From NCBI RefSeq assembly GCF_014651055.1, contig NZ_BMWD01000004.1, forward strand, positions 216,001 to 280,000: a stretch of 64,000 bases of DNA, in the 5' to 3' direction. The position numbers were made by a program, and so were the translations under genes. The notes under the pieces are model-generated. The model was not told the origin of the DNA. It ran no database searches and worked only from the letters and a program-made list of their open reading frames with translations. Each line of letters begins with the position of its first letter. Positions within the stretch are counted from its first letter, which is position 1. Shown one piece after another: positions 63,469-64,000 of this stretch. Origin of the DNA: Streptomyces fructofermentans. GTDB taxonomy: Bacteria; Actinomycetota; Actinomycetes; Streptomycetales; Streptomycetaceae.

Positions 63469-64000
63469 TCACAGCGTTGTGCCTGCTGGCGCCACCTCGA
63501 TGGGTACGCCATTGAGCACCGCCGTGCCGGACAGCGGGTCGAGCAGGCTGCCGTCCAGGAGCTGGTTGACGTTGACGCCGGGCTCGACCGCGGCGTGGCC
63601 CAGCCGGGTGCCGGGCCGGTCGTGCCCCCAGCCGTGCGGCAGGCTCACGACGCCGCGCCTGACGGTGTCGGTGACCTCGGCGGGCGCGACGACCTCGCCT
63701 CCGGCGCCCTTGACCCGCACGGGGGCGCCGTCCACCACGCCGAGCCGTCTGGCGTCGTCCGGGTGGATGTGCAGTGTGCAGCGGTTGGTGCCGCCGGTGA
63801 GGGCGGGGATGTTGTGCATCCAGCTGTTGTTGGAGCGCAGATGGCGGCGGCCCACGAGGACGAGGCCGTCGGGGCGCCGGCGCAGCGCGTCCCGGAGCCG
63901 GGGCAGGTCGTCGGCGAGGGGCGGCGGAAGGAGTTCGACGAGTCCGCTGCGCGTCTTGAGGGGCTGCGGCAGCCGCGGCCGGAGCGGGCCGAGGTCGATG
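63469..64000 (-). CDS. Molybdopterin oxidoreductase family protein, C-terminal part (5' end outside window)
   Basis: The frame is open to the window edge and ends at 63469. The visible C-terminal segment is the molybdopterin dinucleotide-binding domain of bis-MGD enzymes: GRRHLRSNNSWMHN, CTLHIHPDDARRLG, GVVSLPHGWGH and VNQLLDGSLLDPLSGTAVLNGVPIEV. This composition matches the formate dehydrogenase/assimilatory-type oxidoreductases common in Streptomyces. Substrate cannot be told from the fragment. Confidence 0.87.
   Translation of the reverse strand, partial: IDLGPLRPRLPQPLKTRSGLVELLPPPLADDLPRLRDALRRRPDGLVLVGRRHLRSNNSWMHNIPALTGGTNRCTLHIHPDDARRLGVVDGAPVRVKGAGGEVVAPAEVTDTVRRGVVSLPHGWGHDRPGTRLGHAAVEPGVNVNQLLDGSLLDPLSGTAVLNGVPIEVAPAGTTL

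Overview
The window is a piece of chromosome from a high-GC actinobacterium, almost certainly a Streptomyces. The evidence is third-position G/C bias throughout, many GTG starts, a chaplin pair, mycothiol biosynthesis (mshC), an F420-type LLM oxidoreductase and many TetR regulators. From memory, the gene order (PAC2/ParJ-like, mshC, SCO1664-type protein, chpC-chpH, gluconate operon, soxR, CitMHS transporter) follows the S. coelicolor SCO1662 to SCO1710 interval. This is therefore ordinary core chromosome with a few accessory insertions, not a plasmid or prophage. No IS element, phage gene or CRISPR array was seen.

Layout. 1-12.6 kb holds housekeeping and conserved actinobacterial genes: PAC2/ParJ-like, mshC, a kinase-like protein, DUF3090, a histidine phosphatase, CorA, a ferritin-like protein, an LLM oxidoreductase, an aldo/keto reductase and a decayed RecD-like protein. 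12.7-15.8 kb holds a long sortase-anchored chaplin with a collagen-like stalk, a short chaplin, an M20 hydrolase and tRNA-Leu(GAG). 16.2-21.5 kb carries a Pls/PosA-type single-module NRPS (A-T-TM/LbH x3) followed directly by an M1 metallopeptidase; this looks like a poly(amino acid) synthetase with its degrading enzyme. 22-25 kb is the gluconate regulator, kinase and permease. 25-35.7 kb holds a class A beta-lactamase with an SD-sequestering hairpin, a molybdopterin oxidoreductase with its cytochrome b, an amino-acid permease, an FAD dehydrogenase, small membrane proteins, a 108-bp repeat array and a His-rich protein.

35.9-41.3 kb is a compact catabolic locus. A phosphotransferase and an acyl-CoA dehydrogenase lie on the + strand, a TetR sits in the middle, and an SDR plus acyl-CoA ligase lie on the - strand. 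Both outer promoters carry a related TetR-type palindrome. The gene set matches the levulinate/4-hydroxyacid (Lva, ACAD10/11) pathway split over two operons. 41.5-51 kb holds a NamZ-like muramidase, an unusual alpha/beta hydrolase, unknown proteins, a BKACE-like enzyme, an Rnl5-type RNA ligase, SoxR, a MaoC dehydratase and a TetR that share an operator. 51-60 kb holds an acyl-CoA dehydrogenase, a TetR and a distant aldehyde/alcohol dehydrogenase pair linked by a shared 19-bp operator, then an orphan sugar-type ABC ATPase. 60-64 kb holds an MFS exporter, a CitMHS metal-citrate transporter and the 3' end of a molybdopterin oxidoreductase.

Several gene-free gaps are filled by short tandem repeats with periods of 7, 9, 26, 29, 33, 37 and 108 bp. 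All functional calls come from reading motifs in the translations; no database search was possible.
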